Notes under the pieces: model-generated
Databases searched by the model: none
Seen by the model: the letters and a program-made list of their open reading frames with translations, nothing else
Told to the model about the DNA's origin: nothing
In this document: positions 18,365 to 27,487 of the stretch, piece after piece
Layout: each line of letters begins with the position of its first letter
Position numbering within the stretch: the first letter of the stretch is position 1
Assembly: GCF_001855555.1 (NCBI RefSeq)
Contig: NZ_MKCT01000072.1
Location: 62,001 to 126,000, forward strand
Origin: Chromobacterium sphagni
GTDB lineage: Bacteria; Pseudomonadota; Gammaproteobacteria; Burkholderiales; Chromobacteriaceae
DNA: 64,000 nucleotides
Reading direction: 5' to 3'
Program-made: the position numbers and the translations under genes

Positions 18365-19395
18365 CAGCGGTTCTCCTTGCCGGCGGCCTTGGGTTTGTCC
18401 TGCAGCTGCAGCAGCGGCAGCACGCCGCTGCCGTTCTTGCCGGAGCCGTCTATCACCACCTTGCTGGCCTTTTTCAGCATGTCGTCCATGCTTTCCAGAT
18501 ACAGGCGCCAGGCGGTGACGTCCTTGGCCTGGGCATAGGTCTGGTAGACCGAGCCGAAGCGCTTGGCCTCGCCCTGGGCCAGGTTGATCACCTGGCTGCG
18601 GTAGGCTTCCGACTCCTGGCGGATGCGTTCGGCCTCGCCGCGCGCCTTGGGCAGGATGTCATTGCTGTAGGCCTGCGCCTCGTTGCGGGCGCGCTCCTGG
18701 TCGGCGCGGGCGCGCTGCACGTCGTTGAAGGCGTCTATCACCGCCGCCGGCGGGTCCACCCGCTGCAGCTGGACCTGTGTGATCAGGACGCCAGCCTGCT
18801 GCGCGTCCAGCCGCTGCTGGATCAGGGCGCGGGTTTCCTCGGCCACCTGTTGGCGGCGGTTGGACATCGCCGCCTGGATCGGGGTGCGCGAGATTACCTC
18901 GCGCAGCGCACCTTCGGCGGTGATGCGCAGCGCCAGTTCGGGCTCCTTGGCGCGGAACAGGAACTGGCCGGCGTCCTTGATGCGCCAGAACACCGCGCAG
19001 TCAGCCTCGACGATGTTCTCGTCGCCGGTCAGCATTTGCTTTTCGCGCGGATCGGCGGCGTCCGGCGGCGAGCCTTCGTAGATATTGGCCAGCTTCAGCT
19101 GCTTGATCTGGGTGACCTTGGGCAGCTGGATGGTCTCCACCGGCCACGGCAGATGATAGTGCAGGCCAGCCGAGGTGGTGTCGCTCCAACTGCCGAAGCG
19201 CTGCACCACGCCCTGTTCGTCCGGCTCCACCCGGTAGATGCCGGAGGCGAGCCAGCCGACGGCGATCAGCCCGCCCAGCAGCGCCAGGCCCTTGCCCCGC
19301 ATGCCGAGCAGCTCCAGCGTATGGTCGGCGCGCCGGCTCAGGGAGGCGAGCGGCGAGTCCGGAGCGGGCGGAAGAGGAGGGGTAGGGCTCTGCAT
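18364..19395 (-). CDS. HflK-like SPFH protein
   Basis: 343-aa SPFH protein with a Pro-rich cytosolic N-terminus, one membrane anchor (about residues 37-55) and the HflK-type domain beginning RVEPDEQGVVQRFG. The extended coiled coil (about 195-300) carries the EAEAYR/ARGEAERI pattern typical of HflK. It is the first gene of the hflK-like, hflC-like, NRAMP-like, TerC-like operon. The upstream region (19396-19629) is shared with a divergent third SPFH gene. Confidence 0.85.
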   Translation of the reverse strand: MQSPTPPLPPAPDSPLASLSRRADHTLELLGMRGKGLALLGGLIAVGWLASGIYRVEPDEQGVVQRFGSWSDTTSAGLHYHLPWPVETIQLPKVTQIKQLKLANIYEGSPPDAADPREKQMLTGDENIVEADCAVFWRIKDAGQFLFRAKEPELALRITAEGALREVISRTPIQAAMSNRRQQVAEETRALIQQRLDAQQAGVLITQVQLQRVDPPAAVIDAFNDVQRARADQERARNEAQAYSNDILPKARGEAERIRQESEAYRSQVINLAQGEAKRFGSVYQTYAQAKDVTAWRLYLESMDDMLKKASKVVIDGSGKNGSGVLPLLQLQDKPKAAGKENR

Positions 19396-19629
19396 GCGGG
19401 GCGTATCCTGATTTTAACCATGCTATTAGTTGGGTTTAACGCGGCGGATGCCGACAGGATGACATCCGTTGCCAATTTAACCTATTGCGGCAAGCTTTGG
19501 CGGACGGCAAGCGCGCGCCGATTTTACCTTTATTGCATATCGTGGCGCGGCGGACGTATGCTGGCTTATCGGGCAGATGGCCGGTGAACGGCGCCGGCAG
19601 CTTCGTTGCCCGTCTGAAGGGGTCTGTGG

Positions 19630-20529
19630 ATGCAACCGTTGACGCGATTCTTATTGAAGGTAGCTGGAGGCGTGCTGGCGCTGATCATCCTGGCGAATGT
19701 GCTGGACAAGACCGTGTTGAGCTGGACCGTGATCAACCCCGGCTATACCGGCATCAAGATCAACCGGCTGGTGGACCGCGGCATCAGCAAGGAAAACGTG
19801 GTCACCGGCTTTGTGTTCTTCAATCCGATCCAGAGCGTGGTGGTGGTGTATCCCACCTTCGTCCAGCGCGAGGTGTGGACCCGCTCCGCCAACGAAGGCG
19901 GGGCCTCCAACGAGGAATTGAGTTTCAACACCAAGGATTCAGTGCCGGTGTCGATAGACGTGGCGGTGTCCTATCTGCTGAGCGCCGACAAGGTGCCGGC
20001 GTTCTACACCCGCTTTCGCGCCGACGACATCAGCAACTGGACCCACGGCTATCTGCGCGACACCGCGCGCAACATCGTGGTGGCCATCGGTTCGGAATAC
20101 AGCTTCGACGACGTCAACGGCGTGAAGAAGGAGGAGTTTCTCAGTCGGGTGGCGGCGGAGCTTAACCGGCGCACCATGCCGATAGGCGTTTCCATCCAGC
20201 AGTTCGGCCTGGTTGGCGCGCTGCGGCCGCCGCCGGAACTGGCGAATGCGGTGAATGCCAAGACCAAGGCGATCCAGGACTCGATCCGCACCGAGAACGA
20301 AGTGCGCGCAGCCACCGCCGAGGCGAAGAAGAAGGTGGCCATCGCCGAAGGCGAGGCGGCCGCCAACCGCGCGCTGGCCTCTTCCTTGGACGACAGGCTG
20401 CTGGCCTGGGAGAGGCTGAAGCTGCAGCGCGCCTATATCGACAAATGGAACGGCCAGATGCCCAGCGTGGTCAGCGGCGGAGACGGCGGCGGCATGCTGC
20501 TCAACCTGCCGGCGCCGGCGCAGAAATGA
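19630..20529 (+). CDS. prohibitin-like SPFH domain protein
   Basis: 299-aa protein with an N-terminal membrane anchor (about residues 7-27), a band-7/prohibitin domain and a C-terminal coiled coil (AEAKKKVAIAEGEAAANRAL, about 238-257). Proteins of this type form ring oligomers on the membrane and organise lipids or proteases. The start is supported by GAAGGGG. It is divergent from the HflK-like operon with 234 bases between, putting three SPFH proteins within 3 kb. The partner protease or lipid is not identifiable. Confidence 0.8.
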   Translation: MQPLTRFLLKVAGGVLALIILANVLDKTVLSWTVINPGYTGIKINRLVDRGISKENVVTGFVFFNPIQSVVVVYPTFVQREVWTRSANEGGASNEELSFNTKDSVPVSIDVAVSYLLSADKVPAFYTRFRADDISNWTHGYLRDTARNIVVAIGSEYSFDDVNGVKKEEFLSRVAAELNRRTMPIGVSIQQFGLVGALRPPPELANAVNAKTKAIQDSIRTENEVRAATAEAKKKVAIAEGEAAANRALASSLDDRLLAWERLKLQRAYIDKWNGQMPSVVSGGDGGGMLLNLPAPAQK

Positions 20530-20622
20530 CTGCGTCAGATCAAGCCGCAGGGCTGGATTTGACGTTAGCATGACTCATGGCCGGCTACGGTCGGCCATCC
20601 CTACCCACCCAGGAGCTTGCTC

Positions 20623-20838
20623 ATGTTTCCCGAATACCGCGATCTGATTTCCCGCCTGAAAACCGAAGACCCGCATTTTGGCCGCCTGTTCGACCTGCAC
20701 AACCAACTGGATCAGCAGATCAAGAACATGGAAGCGCGCATTGTCCAGGCCTCGGCGCTGGAGATTGAAAACCTGAAGAAGGAAAAACTGAAGCTGAAGG
20801 ATGAACTGTACGTCCTGTTGAAAGCGCACACGTCCTGA
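20623..20838 (+). CDS. YdcH family (DUF465) small protein
   Basis: 71-aa, almost wholly alpha-helical coiled-coil protein matching the DUF465/YdcH family (FPEYRDLISRLK at the start and IENLKKEKLKLKDE near the end). The function is unestablished. The start at 20623 is set by AGGAG 8-12 bases upstream. A compact terminator follows. Confidence 0.9.
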   Translation: MFPEYRDLISRLKTEDPHFGRLFDLHNQLDQQIKNMEARIVQASALEIENLKKEKLKLKDELYVLLKAHTS

Positions 20839-20865
20839 GTCCGCTGCCGCCGTTTTCTCCATCGG

Positions 20866-20888
20866 CCGGAGCCATGCGCTCCGGTTTT
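20866..20888 (+). terminator. rho-independent terminator after YdcH-like gene
   Basis: 6-bp stem CCGGAG / CTCCGG with a 7-base loop followed by TTTT, 28 bases after the stop. Short but well placed. Confidence 0.6.
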
Positions 20889-20962
20889 GCATTTCCGGTC
20901 AGCGCATTGAGAAAGTTGCGACTAAAACTAAAAAACAATTCCAGACCACGGGGAAGGCCTCC

Positions 20963-21244
20963 ATGCATTTCGATGAAATCCACAGCAGCCATTTTGTCAC
21001 CCTCAGCCGCACCCCGTTGCCGCACACCCTGATCGAGCAGGCGCTGGTCAATATCGGCGGCGGCGGCAACGAGGGCATGAATTTCCGCAAGCAGGCGCTG
21101 GCCGCCGCCGGCTGGCACTACGATGGCTTGGTGCCGTTCGCCAAGCATCCGGACAAGGCCGCCCAGGCTTTCAACCGCCTGCGCGCGGCACTGGCGTCTT
21201 TTACCACCGCCGAGCAGTTGATGGCGGAGCTGGAGGCCGAGTAG
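20963..21244 (+). CDS. small hypothetical protein
   Basis: 93-aa soluble protein with no membrane segment or signal. The centre is glycine-rich (NIGGGGNEGMNF) and the C-terminal half is helical. I do not recognise the family. Codon use and third-position GC resemble the neighbours, and GGGGAAGG precedes the start by about 8 bases, both favouring a real gene. It lies alone between the YdcH-like gene and a glycosyltransferase on the same strand. Confidence 0.55.
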   Translation: MHFDEIHSSHFVTLSRTPLPHTLIEQALVNIGGGGNEGMNFRKQALAAAGWHYDGLVPFAKHPDKAAQAFNRLRAALASFTTAEQLMAELEAE

Positions 21245-21351
21245 GCGTGATTGCCAGCGCCGGGCGCGCTGGTGGACAATAGCGCCGCGCCGGTCCTTTC
21301 GGCGCCGGCGCGGCCCAGACTGCGGCGCTGAATGGATAGCCAGGAGGCGCA

Positions 21352-22980
21352 ATGGGCAAGCGGGTGTTCGGCAGCATCGATTCTTTTGTGGAAAGCCCGG
21401 AAGCCGATCTCAAGCTGGGGCGGCTGGTTGCCAACTTCGGTTTTCTGCAGGCCTTGCTGCGTTATGCGGATTTCGACGAATTCCATCTGTTCTGCCCCAC
21501 GCTGGACAACCTGAAGCTGGTGCAGCAGCGGCTGGAGGCCTGCGTCGACGACGCGCTGCTGTCCAAGGTGGTGTTGTCCCATCATTTCAATGTGCCGGAC
21601 GCGCTGTCGCGCACCGACTTTTCCGCTTTCCACCTGGGCGACTGGTACTGGTATCTGTCCAAGATGGCGCGCCTGCGCGCACGCCATGCCAGCCATCCGC
21701 TGCCCCTGACCGCACCGATCCACAGCCTGAACGGCGGCGACATGTTCGACAAAGTGGCGGCGCTGGCCGCCGCGCCGCTGCTGCCGGGGGACGCGCTGTT
21801 CTGCACCTCCACGCTGGGCATGGGGGTGGTGGAGCGCCATCTCGATCACGCGATGGCGGGCGGCACCGGCAGCCGGCCAGCCTGCCGGTTGCTGCCATTG
21901 GGCGTGGACGAGGAGTATTTCACCCGGCGCGACCGCGCCGCCAGCCGCAAGCAGCTGGGCCTGGCGGATGGCGGCTTCTATCTGCTCTATGTCGGCAGGC
22001 TGTCGGCCGCCACCAAGGCCGACCTGGTGCCGATGCTGTATCTGCTGGCCCGCTTGCGGCTGGAGGGGCCGGGCACCGACTGGCGGCTGCTGCTGGCCGG
22101 CGGTGCTTCGGCCAGCGATCTGGACAATCTCAGGCAGGTGGTGGCGGAGTTGAGGTTGGAAGGCGCGGTGGCCGTGCTCGGGCCGGTCAGCGACGCCGAC
22201 AAGCACGCGCTGCTGAGCGCGGCCGAGGTGTTCGTGTCGCCGGTGGACAATTTCCAGGAAACCTTCGGCATCTCCATCATCGAGGCGATGGCTGCCGGTT
22301 TGCCGGTGGTGGCGTCCGATTTCGACGGCTACCGCGACCTGGTGCGCGATGGCGATACCGGCTTCCGCATTCCCACCCTGGCCACCCGGCCGCCGCAAGT
22401 GGTGGGCGATATGCTGGAGGTGCTGGAGCCCAACCTGTCCTCGCTGATCTATGCCCAAGGCGTGGCGCTGGACATGGATGCGTTTGGCCGGCGGTTGATA
22501 GCGCTGGCCGACAATCCCGCTTTGCGTCGGCAGATGGGCGAGCGCGGACGGGCCGTGGCGCAGGCGGAATATTCCTGGCGCGCGGTGATCCAGGGCTACG
22601 ACGCGGCCTGGCGCCAGCTCAAGCGCGAGGCCGACGCGGCCGGATTGCCGCCGGCGGCGGCGCAGGGCAGGCCGGCCATGTCGGCCATCTTCCACGACTA
22701 CCCGACGCGCCATCTGGCGGATGAGTTGATGTTGGAGTTGACCGCGTTGGCGCATGCCATCCTGCGCGCCGAGCTGCCGATGCCGGCCACCTATGCCGAA
22801 GTGGCGCTGCTGGGCAGCGGCGAGCTGCTCAGCCACACGGTGCAGGCGCTGCTGGCCGGGCCGCAGACGGCGGCATCGATCCGGCGCATGGTGCAGGGCC
22901 AATTGCCGGTGGCCGCCGACCATATCGACTACCAACTGGGCTGGCTGCTCAAATACGGCCTGTTGCGGCTGGCGGGGTGA
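21352..22980 (+). CDS. GT4-like glycosyltransferase
   Basis: 542-aa soluble glycosyltransferase. The C-terminal Rossmann part has the GT4/GT1 hallmark EX7E region FGISIIEAMAAGLPVVASDFDG (given as positions 22264-22329) and the upstream LYVGRLS donor-domain start. The N-terminal acceptor domain begins at KRVFGSID and is unusual in sequence. About 110 residues follow the standard fold (from about residue 430) and may be an extra helical domain. There is no membrane segment. The sugar donor and acceptor are unknown, and no other polysaccharide genes are nearby. Confidence 0.8.
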   Translation: MGKRVFGSIDSFVESPEADLKLGRLVANFGFLQALLRYADFDEFHLFCPTLDNLKLVQQRLEACVDDALLSKVVLSHHFNVPDALSRTDFSAFHLGDWYWYLSKMARLRARHASHPLPLTAPIHSLNGGDMFDKVAALAAAPLLPGDALFCTSTLGMGVVERHLDHAMAGGTGSRPACRLLPLGVDEEYFTRRDRAASRKQLGLADGGFYLLYVGRLSAATKADLVPMLYLLARLRLEGPGTDWRLLLAGGASASDLDNLRQVVAELRLEGAVAVLGPVSDADKHALLSAAEVFVSPVDNFQETFGISIIEAMAAGLPVVASDFDGYRDLVRDGDTGFRIPTLATRPPQVVGDMLEVLEPNLSSLIYAQGVALDMDAFGRRLIALADNPALRRQMGERGRAVAQAEYSWRAVIQGYDAAWRQLKREADAAGLPPAAAQGRPAMSAIFHDYPTRHLADELMLELTALAHAILRAELPMPATYAEVALLGSGELLSHTVQALLAGPQTAASIRRMVQGQLPVAADHIDYQLGWLLKYGLLRLAG

Positions 22981-23021
22981 TACCGGCGCCTCCTGGCTAG
23001 GATAGGCAGCGCCGGATTCGC

Positions 23022-23417
23022 TCATGCCGGCTGCGGCTGGTCCAGCAGCCGATGGCCGTAGGAGTTGTCTATGGTGCAGTGCCAGTCGCCATTGGCGTCC
23101 AGGCCGAACACATAGGTGGCGTCGCGGCAGGTTTCACCCAGCTGATCCGACCTGATGCGGGTTTTGGCCAGCACCAGCGCGGTATTGCCGTTTTGCAGGA
23201 TGTGCAGCGCGTCCTGGGTCACCTGCAGGCTGTGGTTGAAGTAGGCGGCGATGGCGACGAAAGCCTGGCGGATCTGCGCCTTGCCGCTGGCGTTCTGCCC
23301 GGGACGGATCACCAGCACGGCGTCGTCGGCGTAGAAATCCAGCAGCCGGTCAAAGTCTTCCGCGTTGATGGCCGCGTCGGCGGCGGCGACCAGCCGGGCG
23401 ATGGGATGGTTGTGCAT
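23022..23417 (-). CDS. SnoaL/DUF4440-like (NTF2 fold) protein
   Basis: 131-aa cone-shaped NTF2-fold protein of the DUF4440/SgcJ type. The N-terminal helix (IARLVAAADAAINAEDFDRLLDFY) leads to the family pattern YADDAVLVIRPG. These proteins bind small hydrophobic ligands or act as isomerases or ketosteroid-isomerase-like enzymes; no function can be assigned. It is convergent with the glycosyltransferase and 75 bases downstream of the binding-protein gene. Confidence 0.8.
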   Translation of the reverse strand: MHNHPIARLVAAADAAINAEDFDRLLDFYADDAVLVIRPGQNASGKAQIRQAFVAIAAYFNHSLQVTQDALHILQNGNTALVLAKTRIRSDQLGETCRDATYVFGLDANGDWHCTIDNSYGHRLLDQPQPA

Positions 23418-23492
23418 CTGGGGTCCTGGATGGGTTCAATACCGGATTCACGGTAAATGCGTTTGACATTTTCGGCAAGGGGCCGCGCCGCG

Positions 23493-24239
23493 TCAGTCGC
23501 TGCGGTAGTGGCGGCGGATGGCTTGGAGACGGCCATCGGCGCGGATGCGGTTGAGTGCGTCCTGCAGCCGCCTGATCCGCTCCGGCGGCGTTTTCCGGTT
23601 CAGCGCGAACCAGTATTCCCGCTTGCCGTCCAGCAGCAGCGCGGGGGTGACCGATTTTCCCGGCTCCCTTTGCAGGCGCAGCTGCCAGGCCATCGCCCAA
23701 TCCAGCATGGCCACCAGATCCAGGCGTCCCAGTTGCAGTTTTTTCAGGTTGGTGGCGTCGCTGCGGCCGATATCCAGCGCGCTGCCCGACTGCAAGCCCT
23801 GCGCGGCGAGCTGATTGGCCGCGGCCGAGCCGGCCAGCGCGCCATTGTGGTAGCGCTGCAGATCGTTCTGCGAAGCGATGCGGATGTCGTCGCGCGCCGC
23901 CAGCCGGTACAGGTAGATGCGGCGCGGGCCGATGGGGCCGACCCAGAGGAATTGCTGCTCGCGCTCCGGCGTGCGCACGATGGTGTATAGCAGCGTGTCC
24001 GGTGTTTCCTCGACTTTGGCGTAGGCCCGCAGCCAGGGCAGGGCATCGATGTCGAGGCTCAGGCCGGCTTCCTTGGCCACCAGTCGCAGCACTTCGGTCG
24101 AGTATCCTTTTATGCTGCCGCCATCAAGATAGTTGAGCGGCGGCACATCCTCGGTATAGGCGTGAATGTCTGTTGCCGCGGCGGCGGCGCCGCTGCAGCA
24201 GCATGCCGCCGCTATCAGCATCGCGATATTTCTGGCCAC
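23493..24239 (-). CDS. periplasmic amino-acid-type substrate-binding protein
   Basis: 249-aa family-3 (PBP2) solute-binding-like protein: signal peptide (about residues 4-22, ending GAAAAA), then the typical YTEDVPPLNY start and KGYSTEVLRLVAKEAGL. No permease or ATPase gene is adjacent, so it may be an orphan binding protein as in many Chromobacterium loci. The GTG at 24239 is favoured because AGGGGGAAA lies upstream; the frame extends 17 codons further without support. Confidence 0.85.
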   Translation of the reverse strand: MARNIAMLIAAACCCSGAAAAATDIHAYTEDVPPLNYLDGGSIKGYSTEVLRLVAKEAGLSLDIDALPWLRAYAKVEETPDTLLYTIVRTPEREQQFLWVGPIGPRRIYLYRLAARDDIRIASQNDLQRYHNGALAGSAAANQLAAQGLQSGSALDIGRSDATNLKKLQLGRLDLVAMLDWAMAWQLRLQREPGKSVTPALLLDGKREYWFALNRKTPPERIRRLQDALNRIRADGRLQAIRRHYRSD

Positions 24240-24333
24240 TGTGTTTCCCCCTATCCCGCCCATTGCCCTTGCTGTTATGACTGACAGCATAGGAAAGCAA
24301 GATTACCATTTTGGCGGCGGCGGCGAGATGGCT

Positions 24334-25104
24334 TCAGCGGCGGCGGAAACTCAGAAGCAGCACGTCGCGGGTACCTTCGCGGCCGGGGTCCAGTTGCGCC
24401 ACCGGGGTGACGCCGTGCAGCACGCGTTCGTCGTTGACCAGGGCGATATCCAGCGGATCGCTGAGCGTGAATTCGGCCATAGGCTGGTGCTCCAGGTCGT
24501 AGAGTTCGGTGGCGCCGTTCACCAGATTGCTCCGCCGCACCATCATCATCAGCAGGAAGTGCACGCCGTCGCGGTGTATGCCTTCGGGGGTGGGCTTGCC
24601 ATGCTGGCGGTTGCGGGCTTCGATGCGGAACTGGTGGGCCTCGATATGCCAGTGGGTATAGGGGGCCAGCTTGCCGAACACTGCGCAGCCCAAGCCCAGC
24701 ACCGACTGCATGGTGGCCCCCAGCAGGATCTCGTTGCGTATCGGCTCGAAGTGGCGGGCAACGCCGCCGTTGAGCGGGTTGTACTGCCGGCTTTGATAAT
24801 GGGGCTGGTGAGCTTCGGCCCGGGCGCGCCGCGCCGACGGTTCGGCGCTGAGGGTAGCGTGCAGCCGCTGGCGGTAGCTGCCGCCGTCGGCCATGAATTT
24901 GTCCTGCTGCAGATGGTTCCAGCTGTCTTGGAATGCGGTCCAGTCGGCCAGCCCGTCCGGATCGTGCTGCAGCAGCAGGCTGCGCGACAGCTGGGCCGGC
25001 AGCAGGCAGAAATCCTGGCGCGCCATGCGCTGGCACAGAGTTTCCAGTTGAATGTCCTGATTTTGCAGCGTGTGCAGCTGGGTGGCGCTGAGTGCTGTTG
25101 TCAT
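24334..25104 (-). CDS. 2-oxoglutarate/Fe(II) dioxygenase family protein
   Basis: 256-aa enzyme resembling the 2OG-Fe_dioxy (BsmA / L-isoleucine dioxygenase) family. Iron ligands are visible as GIHRDGVHF (His-X-Asp) and a distal His in RVLHGVTP; an Arg-rich end (LLLSFRRR) fits 2-oxoglutarate binding. Relatives hydroxylate free amino acids; the substrate here is unknown. The start at 25104 follows GGGGAGACAAAG. An in-frame ATG at 25128 precedes the ribosome site and is less likely. It is transcribed ahead of the periplasmic binding-protein gene, 94 bases away. Confidence 0.8.
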   Translation of the reverse strand: MTTALSATQLHTLQNQDIQLETLCQRMARQDFCLLPAQLSRSLLLQHDPDGLADWTAFQDSWNHLQQDKFMADGGSYRQRLHATLSAEPSARRARAEAHQPHYQSRQYNPLNGGVARHFEPIRNEILLGATMQSVLGLGCAVFGKLAPYTHWHIEAHQFRIEARNRQHGKPTPEGIHRDGVHFLLMMMVRRSNLVNGATELYDLEHQPMAEFTLSDPLDIALVNDERVLHGVTPVAQLDPGREGTRDVLLLSFRRR

Positions 25105-25340
25105 CTTTGTCTCCCCGGTTCTTGTCATTTGTTTACTAATTTTGCGACAAATGCATTAAAAAACAAACAATTTTATTTAAATTGAATTTTATGTTTCCAT
25201 GCAAAACAGTTGTGACATGAATAAATACCTGAAGAGCCCGCCATGGCTTGGCTGAAGTTGCGCAATGCTGCAAGATGGCCGGACGCGCAAGCGTTAGCGG
25301 CATTATGGTTCCATCAGATTACAAGGAGTGAAACAGCCTT

Positions 25341-26027
25341 ATGAGCCTCTGGTTTCCTGTCGTCCGCCGTTTCATCGTCATCCGCATGCTGCTGGCCAGG
25401 CCCAGGCTGGTGTGGTCGGCGCTGTTCGGCCTGTTGGTGGTGTTGTGCCTGCCCTATCTCGTCGCGATGCACGACGTCACCCGCTACATCGTCGGCTGGA
25501 ACGCCGGCGCCTGGCTGTATCTGGCCTTGGTGGCCTGGATGATGTTTGGCCCGCGTCAGCAGCAGATCCGCCATTGGGCGCGGCTGGAGGACGAGGGCCA
25601 GTGGCTGGTGATGCTGCTGGTGGTGCTGGCGGCGATCGCCAGCCTGGCGGCCATCGTGATGGAGCTGGCGGTGGTCAAGGACATGCATGGCTGGCTGCGC
25701 GGCGCGCACATTCTGCTGGCGGTGATGACGTTGCTGTCGTCGTGGGCGTTCACCCATGTGATGTTCGCGCTGCATTACGCGCGCAATTTTTATGCCGAGC
25801 ATGCGCGCGGCGGATCGGGCGGGCTGGAGTTTCCCGGCACCCGGTTGCCGGATTACGCCGACTTCCTCTATTTCGCCTTCATCATAGGCACCTCCGGCCA
25901 GACCGCCGACGTCAGCTTCACCGATAGCCGCCAGCGCCGCACCGGCACCGCGCATTGCGTGTTGTCCTTCTTCTTCAACGCCACCGTGCTGGCGCTGATG
26001 ATCAATATCGCCGCCGGATTGATCTGA
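25341..26027 (+). CDS. DUF1345 family membrane protein
   Basis: 228-aa inner-membrane protein with five or so hydrophobic segments and the DUF1345 pattern (DFLYFAFIIGTSGQTADV followed by the Arg-rich loop and a last segment). The function is unknown. AAGGAG lies 12 bases before the ATG. It is a single gene closed by a perfect bidirectional terminator. Confidence 0.9.
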   Translation: MSLWFPVVRRFIVIRMLLARPRLVWSALFGLLVVLCLPYLVAMHDVTRYIVGWNAGAWLYLALVAWMMFGPRQQQIRHWARLEDEGQWLVMLLVVLAAIASLAAIVMELAVVKDMHGWLRGAHILLAVMTLLSSWAFTHVMFALHYARNFYAEHARGGSGGLEFPGTRLPDYADFLYFAFIIGTSGQTADVSFTDSRQRRTGTAHCVLSFFFNATVLALMINIAAGLI

Positions 26028-26044
26028 GCCGGCCGGCGCAAGAC

Positions 26045-26073
26045 AAAACGCCACCGGCAAGCGGTGGCGTTTT
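26045..26073. terminator. bidirectional rho-independent terminator
   Basis: Perfect 12-bp stem AAAACGCCACCG / CGGTGGCGTTTT with loop GCAAG between the convergent DUF1345 and glutathione S-transferase genes. Confidence 0.95.
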
Positions 26074-26091
26074 CTATCGTCGGCCTGCGGC

Positions 26092-26703
26092 TCAGGCGTC
26101 GGGCGGCTCGGTGTCGATGAAGGACTGGCGGGTGGACAGCCTTTGCAGCAGCGCGTCCAGGTTGGGATGGCTGGCGCGCCAGTCCAGTTCCGGCGCGCGG
26201 AAGTCCAGATAGCCCAGGCAGCAGCCCACCGCGATGTCGGCCAGGCTGTAGCCGTTGCTGGTGCACCATGGTTTCTCCCCCAGATCCTGCGACAGGGTTT
26301 GCAAGCCGCGGACGATCTTGCCGCGCTGGCGTTCCACCACTTCCTCCATCTGCTTTTCCGGCGGGCGGCGGCGCTCCAGCACGATGGCGACCATCGCGTC
26401 TATGATGCCGTCGGCCAGCGCTTCCCAGCGCCGGGTGCCTATCAGCTGGCGATTGTCCTGCGGCAGCAGCCGCGAAACCGGCGAGCTGTTGTCCAGGTAT
26501 TCGACGATGACGCGCGAGTCGTACAGCGTGGAACCGTCGTCCAGTTCCAGCGCCGGCACCTTGCCCAGGGGGTTGAATTCCGGGACGCGGCTGTCCTCGC
26601 TCCAGGGCGTGTCCTCCTCAAGCGGGCAGTCGATTTTCTTTTCAGCCAGCACGATGCGGACCTTGCGGGCGTAAGGGCTGGTCAAAGAAGCGATCAGTTT
26701 CAT
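26092..26703 (-). CDS. glutathione S-transferase family protein
   Basis: 203-aa cytosolic GST with a thioredoxin-like N-terminal domain (SLTSPYARKVRIVL, the Ser/Tyr activation region, and GKVPALELDDGSTLYDS, the glutathione cis-Pro and Ser-binding region) and a helical C-terminal domain. It is closest in pattern to YibF-type GSTs. It probably detoxifies electrophiles or reduces disulfides; the substrate is unknown. A single gene, convergent with DUF1345. Confidence 0.9.
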   Translation of the reverse strand: MKLIASLTSPYARKVRIVLAEKKIDCPLEEDTPWSEDSRVPEFNPLGKVPALELDDGSTLYDSRVIVEYLDNSSPVSRLLPQDNRQLIGTRRWEALADGIIDAMVAIVLERRRPPEKQMEEVVERQRGKIVRGLQTLSQDLGEKPWCTSNGYSLADIAVGCCLGYLDFRAPELDWRASHPNLDALLQRLSTRQSFIDTEPPDA

Positions 26704-26794
26704 GTTCGAGGCGATGGCGAGAAGTCGGAGGGAGGCGTCGGCCCTAGGGCCGACCAGAGCTTACTTTAGCGCAAGCCGGCCGGGGCTGAAAGCC

Positions 26795-27487
26795 TTACTT
26801 GAGTTCGACCTTGCCGCTGACCTGCAGTTGCAGCTGGGTTTGCCCCGGCTGCAGATCAGGTTGGCTGACATTGGCCTCGCCGGATGCCATCGCGGATTTC
26901 ATCATCATCACCGGAGGCCGGAAGCCATGGTTCTGCTGGCCGATGTCAAGCTGCTGGATGCTGACGGCGTTCTTGCCCAGCGCGCGCGCGGCCACTTCCG
27001 CCTGGTTTTTCAGGCTGGCGATGGCTTCGGGGATCATGCCCTGTTCGGCGTTGCGGCGGGCCTCGTCGGAGACGCCGAACTGCACGCCCTCCAGCAGCAT
27101 TGTCTGTTGCAATTTGGCGATCAGCTCTGCGGCCTGGGTGAAGTCCTTGCTCTTGAGCTGGATTTCGGAGCGGCCCTGCCAGCCGGTGATCTTGCCGTTC
27201 TTGTCATAGCTGGGCCAGGTGCTGTAGCTGCCGCTGGACAGCTGCACATGGCCGTAGGCGCGGCCCTGGGCCAGGCCGTTGGCGGTGGCCTTGTTCAGCC
27301 TGTCGGCCAGCACCGCGGCCTGGCTGTTGCTTTGTTGCACATACAGGGTGGCGCTGATCTGGTCGTTGGCGATGTCGCGCTGGGCGCTGGCCGACAAGTT
27401 GAGCTGGATACCTTCTGCGGCGGCCAGCGGCGCGGCGGTGGTCAGCAGGCAGCACAAAAGCATGGGCTTCAGGCGGGATTTTTTCAT
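26795..27487 (-). CDS. SIMPL domain (DUF541) periplasmic protein
   Basis: 230-aa exported protein: signal peptide with h-region PMLLCCLLTTAAPLAAA, then a DUF541 domain beginning NLSASAQRDIANDQISATL. SIMPL proteins are periplasmic or outer-membrane linked and of unclear function (E. coli YggE is a relative). The start at 27487 is set by AAGGAG 7 bases upstream; the open frame continues 19 codons further without support. Confidence 0.9.
   Translation of the reverse strand: MKKSRLKPMLLCCLLTTAAPLAAAEGIQLNLSASAQRDIANDQISATLYVQQSNSQAAVLADRLNKATANGLAQGRAYGHVQLSSGSYSTWPSYDKNGKITGWQGRSEIQLKSKDFTQAAELIAKLQQTMLLEGVQFGVSDEARRNAEQGMIPEAIASLKNQAEVAARALGKNAVSIQQLDIGQQNHGFRPPVMMMKSAMASGEANVSQPDLQPGQTQLQLQVSGKVELK

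Noticed and set aside
21118-23025. 635-codon reverse ORF over the glycosyltransferase
   Set aside because: It is the antisense shadow of a well-supported gene and its protein is His/Gln/Arg/Gly-rich as expected of a shadow frame.
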